Of a DNA stretch of 9,273 nucleotides, positions 5,870-9,273 are shown piece by piece (position 1 is the first letter of the stretch; every line of letters begins with the position of its first letter). Under the pieces are notes generated by a model. It saw nothing but the letters and a program-made list of their open reading frames with translations, was not told the DNA's origin and ran no database searches. This DNA comes from Oscillospiraceae bacterium. GTDB lineage: Bacteria > Bacillota > Clostridia > Oscillospirales > CAG-272. The stretch lies in the NCBI GenBank assembly GCA_015065205.1, contig SVQS01000068.1:1-9273 (forward strand), written 5' to 3'. The translations under genes were made by a program, and so were the position numbers.

Positions 5870-7597
5870 ATGCTGGAAAATATCAAAAAAAATTTATGGA
5901 GTATTATTTACGCATTTTGGGCACTGATTATCGCATTGTTTTGGTTTGCGATGCGGGTTATTTGGAGTGGAATTTCTAAGGTGCTTTCCGAAGCCATGGG
6001 AGAGAAAGCTCCCACTCCCTTCATATTGAATTTACCGCTCTATATAAGTATTCTACTTTGGGTAGTGCTTGCGTTTGCCGTTGTAAATCTTGTTTGGCTA
6101 AAACATAAAAAGTGGCCTAAAATCACTTTAACAGTATTTCTTAGCGTATTTACAATGGCCTCGGTTATAGTGGTTATAGTTGGTGCTGTTGACTATTTGT
6201 ACTTTATTTTGCCAAAGTTCTTCCTATCCCTGCTTGTTAGTATATGTATCATATTGTTTGCACTGCTGGTCTTCTTCCCACCCATCAAAAACAGCAAATA
6301 TTGCATGGCCTTCAAATGCGCTTTGGTTGCACTTGTTATTTTGGTTTCTGTATTCGGCGGATACGGAGTTACATTGGGTAGCCGATTTACTTACGAGCCT
6401 GTTGTATACGCCGTGGAGGATACCTATCAGATCGTGTTCAGCACAAATCATTCGGCAACTGCCTGGGTAGAGGTCGACGGTGAAAAATACTACGATTTGT
6501 TTGCGGGCAGTATGAAATCCGCGGACACCGTCCATAAGATTACCGTGCCGCAGGAGAAGCTGGATGAGGCAAAGGGATACTCCATCCATGCACAAAAGAT
6601 GATTTACCGTGGGCCCTTTGGCGGATTTAAGGGGGCGGAAATCAGCAAGAGCTATGACTTCCGTCCCGTAAACTCAAGCGACGGACTTGTTTACTACACA
6701 GTTACCGACGCCCACCACGCACGTAAGGGTGCAGTAGATGCGGCGCTATCGGTGGAAAATCTTGATTTCCTTATTATTTTGGGTGATTCGGTTGGCATGG
6801 TAGAATACGAAAAAGACGTCCAAGTTAGCAATCTTATTGCTCACGATGTTACCAAGGGAGAAATTCCGGTCGTCTACGCAAGGGGCAACCATGAAATAAA
6901 AGGAGAGTACGCCGAGCAGCTACATAAATATGTTGGCAGTAAAAACGAAAGCTTTTACTATTGGTTTGTGCTGTCCGATGTGTTTGGAATCACACTTGAT
7001 CTTGGCGAGGATCACAACGACGGTTGGTGGGAGTACTATGGAACCGACAAGTTTACTCTGTATCACAACGAGCAAACAAGGTTCCTCGAGGAGTTGGTGT
7101 CAACAAAGCCTTATGAAAGCTATAGCTATACCTTGGTTGCCTGCCACATTCCCATTCAATTTGTAAACAGCCGCAAGGATCACGTTGAGGTTAAAGCAAT
7201 CTGGACAGAACTGCTAAACCAAATCAACCCCGATCTTGCAGTGTACGGACATCAGCACGACTTGTATCCCTTCTTAGAAGGGCAGGAGACGATGTATGAC
7301 GCTAAGGGAAAATTGGTTTACAATAGCCAATTTAAGGGCGAAGAGGGAAGGACGTACGGTGGATATCTTACGGACTACGAGTTTAACGGTTTTATCGCAG
7401 GCAGACGCGGTACGACGCAAATCGATAAAATTGGCGCGCTGAACCGCAAGGATTACGTTGGATTAGCCGTATCTGTTGACTTGATGAGCCAAACACAAAA
7501 ATGTTGGTTTGTAAACTCCAAAGGCGACGTTGTTTCAGTGTATAATCCTTTTGTGGAAGGTCCGGCGCAAAAAGAATTCGTGCTTGATTTGAAATAA
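5870..7597 (+). CDS. Membrane-anchored metallophosphoesterase (calcineurin-like)
   Basis: This is a 575-residue protein with two parts. Residues 1-170 hold five predicted membrane helices (about 11-33, 53-77, 84-107, 112-136, 147-168). Positive loops at 78-84 and 140-149 place the N-terminus inside and the rest outside the cell. Residues 175-265 look like a beta-rich, purple-acid-phosphatase N-like module. Residues 272-500 carry the metallophosphoesterase motifs in order: D280-x-H282, G305-D306, G339-N340-H341-E342, His426 and G460-H461-x-H463. All metal ligands are therefore present and the enzyme should be active on a phosphoester outside the membrane. The substrate is unknown; nucleotides, lipids or wall polymers are possible. 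The ATG at 5870 follows a strong AGGAGG at 5858-5863. It appears to be a single-gene unit. Confidence 0.9.
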   Translation: MLENIKKNLWSIIYAFWALIIALFWFAMRVIWSGISKVLSEAMGEKAPTPFILNLPLYISILLWVVLAFAVVNLVWLKHKKWPKITLTVFLSVFTMASVIVVIVGAVDYLYFILPKFFLSLLVSICIILFALLVFFPPIKNSKYCMAFKCALVALVILVSVFGGYGVTLGSRFTYEPVVYAVEDTYQIVFSTNHSATAWVEVDGEKYYDLFAGSMKSADTVHKITVPQEKLDEAKGYSIHAQKMIYRGPFGGFKGAEISKSYDFRPVNSSDGLVYYTVTDAHHARKGAVDAALSVENLDFLIILGDSVGMVEYEKDVQVSNLIAHDVTKGEIPVVYARGNHEIKGEYAEQLHKYVGSKNESFYYWFVLSDVFGITLDLGEDHNDGWWEYYGTDKFTLYHNEQTRFLEELVSTKPYESYSYTLVACHIPIQFVNSRKDHVEVKAIWTELLNQINPDLAVYGHQHDLYPFLEGQETMYDAKGKLVYNSQFKGEEGRTYGGYLTDYEFNGFIAGRRGTTQIDKIGALNRKDYVGLAVSVDLMSQTQKCWFVNSKGDVVSVYNPFVEGPAQKEFVLDLK

Positions 7598-7642
7598 ATG
7601 CTACGGCGTTTTCAAGGTTTGCCGTTGTGAAATTTAAACAGT

Positions 7643-7688
7643 AAAATCCCCCGTAATAAGCCTTTCGGCTTACATACGGGGGATTTTT
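7643..7688. terminator. Bidirectional terminator between convergent genes
   Basis: A 13-bp outer stem (7643-7655 with 7675-7687) encloses an inner 6-bp stem (7657-7662 with 7667-7672) and a TTTC loop. Rightwards it runs into TTTTT at 7684-7688, serving the metallophosphoesterase. Leftwards it ends in UUUU at 7646-7643, serving the gene that ends at 7696, 8 bp away. The G/C core is CCCCCG. Confidence 0.92.
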
Positions 7689-7695
7689 GTTGCTT

Positions 7696-9267
7696 TTATT
7701 TACTCAATGCTTTTTCAACTGCGGTTATCAATTCGTCGTGAGTAAGACCTCCAACGAAGTAATCCGTAATAACGCCGTTTGCGTCAATGACAACGGTAGT
7801 GGGGAAGGCTTGGAGATTGAAGAGATTGAGGTAGTAATTGCCTGTATCCCAACCAATGGTCATCTTTCCGTCGTTCCATTCGGGGTGTCCCGAATCGTTT
7901 GTAATAAAACCGGTTACGTCTACTCCGGGTTGTTCAATATGAATAGCAATTACGCTGACAGTATCTGCATAATCGGCTGCCACTTCGTAGAAGTAAGGCA
8001 ACTCGCCAAGGCAAGGACCGCAGGTTGTGTACCAGAAATTGAGGACGACAACGCGACCCTCGGAATTTTCCTTTTGAATGTCAAACTTTTCATCACTGCC
8101 AACAATATCAAGCGATATGGTGGGGCAGGTCTTACCAACCGTCGTTCCCACGGGGGGCTTGGCAGGGATGTTGGGATCGGTATTGTCACCGGATGTAGTT
8201 TCTTCCGTTTCGGGGGTGAGGGGAGGCTCTCTGCCGTCAATGAAGTTGAAATACACGAGAGCTGTACCAAGAACCGCCGCCATCAGCACACCAACCACAA
8301 TTTTGATGACCGTGTTGCGTTTTTTGAGTTTTTTTGCTTGCTTTTCTGCTTCTTGTTTATCTTCCTCGCTGCTCTCAACTGTTGTTTCAATTGCATTGGG
8401 AGCAAGGAAGAATTTAGAGCCGTTCCATTGAATTGCTTTGGTCGGGCATACACTGATGCACTCACCACACTGAATACATTCGGTATCGCCAACGTGACGG
8501 GTGTCCATTTTGCATTTTCCAATGCAAAGTCCACAGTCGGTGCAGCTTTCTTTATCTACCTTTACGCCAACCAAGGAGATCTTGTTGAAGAGCCCGTAAA
8601 GTGCGCCCAGCGGGCAAAGAAAGCGGCAGAAAAGTCGGAAGATGAACACGCACGCCACAAGAATGGATATCATGAGAAGGAATTTCCAAGTGAAGAGAGG
8701 GCCGAGCATACGCAGATAACTCTCATTTACTTTGTTGGAGAGCAATCCCATCGCACCTTCCAAAGTTCCTGCAGGGCAAATGTATTTGCAAAATCCCGGC
8801 AGTGGGAAATTGCGGAAAGCATAAGCGAGGGGAAGAACACCTACAAAAAAGACCAAAATAACGTATTTGAAATAGGTGAGTACGCGGGTAACCTTGCTCT
8901 TTTTGAGCTTGGGGGTAGGGATCTTATGTAACAGCTCTTGAATCAAACCAAAGGGGCAGAGAAATCCGCAGATCCAACGCCCGAACAGAAATCCGTACAA
9001 AACAATAATACCGAAAACGTAGTACGGGGCGGTCTTTGTACTTGCAGAGAGCGAGTTTTGAAGCGCACCGAGAGGGCAAGCGCCCGATGCACCGGGACAG
9101 GAATAGCAGTTTAGTCCCGGGGTGCAAATATTTTTTAAGGGACCCTTGTAAATGTTACCGGTGCGAAAGCCCTTTAGATTTGCATTAAAGAGCAATGCGG
9201 CATAAACCTGAATCAGCTTGCGCTTGGAGGGCTTATGATCTTTTAACCAATTTAAAATTTTCTTCAT
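7696..9267 (-). CDS. NapH-like 4Fe-4S polyferredoxin fused to a TlpA-like thioredoxin domain
   Basis: The 523-residue product joins two systems. The N-terminal membrane part has helices near 18-32, 83-99, 130-150 and 194-213 and repeated NapH/RnfE-type cysteine motifs: a PGLNCYSCPG region (C48, C54, C57, C64), WICGFLCPFG (C100, C104), FCKYICPAG (C160, C164) and FCRFLCPLG (C214, C218). Two ferredoxin motifs follow, CTDCGLCIGKC (242-252) and CIQCGECISVCP (264-275). After a Lys-rich stretch and a helix at 320-340 comes a Pro/Thr/Glu linker (346-376) and a TlpA-like domain with WYTTCGPC (Cys416, Cys419) and the cis-proline segment AFPT (Pro489). The positive-inside rule puts the ferredoxins in the cytoplasm and the thioredoxin domain outside. 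It probably moves electrons across the membrane to reduce extracytoplasmic disulfides or a similar acceptor (inference). The ATG at 9267 has only 6 bp of upstream sequence in the window, so the start and promoter cannot be verified. Confidence 0.9.
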   Translation of the reverse strand: MKKILNWLKDHKPSKRKLIQVYAALLFNANLKGFRTGNIYKGPLKNICTPGLNCYSCPGASGACPLGALQNSLSASTKTAPYYVFGIIVLYGFLFGRWICGFLCPFGLIQELLHKIPTPKLKKSKVTRVLTYFKYVILVFFVGVLPLAYAFRNFPLPGFCKYICPAGTLEGAMGLLSNKVNESYLRMLGPLFTWKFLLMISILVACVFIFRLFCRFLCPLGALYGLFNKISLVGVKVDKESCTDCGLCIGKCKMDTRHVGDTECIQCGECISVCPTKAIQWNGSKFFLAPNAIETTVESSEEDKQEAEKQAKKLKKRNTVIKIVVGVLMAAVLGTALVYFNFIDGREPPLTPETEETTSGDNTDPNIPAKPPVGTTVGKTCPTISLDIVGSDEKFDIQKENSEGRVVVLNFWYTTCGPCLGELPYFYEVAADYADTVSVIAIHIEQPGVDVTGFITNDSGHPEWNDGKMTIGWDTGNYYLNLFNLQAFPTTVVIDANGVITDYFVGGLTHDELITAVEKALSK

Positions 9268-9273
9268 ATTGTC

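Noticed and set aside
7603..7632. Possible H-type pseudoknot just after the metallophosphoesterase stop (ACGGC with GCCGT, TTTCA with TGAAA)
   Set aside because: Both helices are only 5 bp and the loop lengths fit poorly. Such short interleaved matches are expected by chance, and there is no riboswitch-like context.
7687..8931. Long plus-strand open frame of 414 codons
   Set aside because: It lies fully antisense to the iron-sulfur/thioredoxin gene, whose Cys motifs are unmistakable. It has no recognisable domain and starts inside the terminator at 7643-7688.

Overview
The window reads as ordinary chromosomal DNA of a low-to-moderate GC Firmicute, most likely an anaerobic gut Clostridia lineage (inference). 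Supporting signs are purine-rich Shine-Dalgarno sites (AGGAGG, GGGAG), consensus TTGACA-17-TATAAT promoters with a TGn extended -10, short U-tailed terminators, the standard genetic code, and Clostridia-type families (a DUF6512-like membrane protein and an iron-sulfur protein with the PGLNCYSCPG motif). I see no rRNA, tRNA, CRISPR array, transposase or phage gene.

Layout from left to right. Positions 1-1760 (minus strand) hold a MoxR-type AAA+ ATPase followed 4 bp later by a DUF58 protein that runs off the left edge. This is the classic MoxR-DUF58 pair. A short divergent promoter region (about 1819-1893) with two near-perfect promoters separates it from a plus-strand alpha/beta hydrolase (1934-2893). 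The convergent gap 2894-3108 holds three strong hairpins and, unexpectedly, a leftward consensus promoter with no gene behind it; together they could encode a small RNA of about 80 nt. A minus-strand five-helix DUF6512-like membrane protein follows (3109-3636). Another consensus promoter at 3702-3730 drives a plus-strand cluster: a MutT-type Nudix hydrolase, a P-loop adenylate-kinase-like/FlaR-type kinase overlapping it by 13 bp, and 19 bp later an FtsX-like ABC permease that looks truncated at both ends.

After a 244-bp AT-rich spacer with a degenerate hairpin comes a plus-strand membrane-anchored metallophosphoesterase (5870-7597). It shares a bidirectional terminator with the last gene, a minus-strand fusion (7696-9267). 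That protein joins a NapH-like polyferredoxin membrane domain, two 4Fe-4S ferredoxin motifs, a further membrane helix and an extracytoplasmic TlpA-like thioredoxin domain. It looks like a one-polypeptide device for passing electrons from cytoplasmic iron-sulfur clusters to a redox-active CGPC pair outside the membrane.

The genes do not form one pathway. The window is a series of short transcription units with compact regulatory gaps. The points most worth a second look are the NapH-TlpA fusion, the promoter-plus-hairpins element at 2897-3010, and the damaged-looking FtsX permease.
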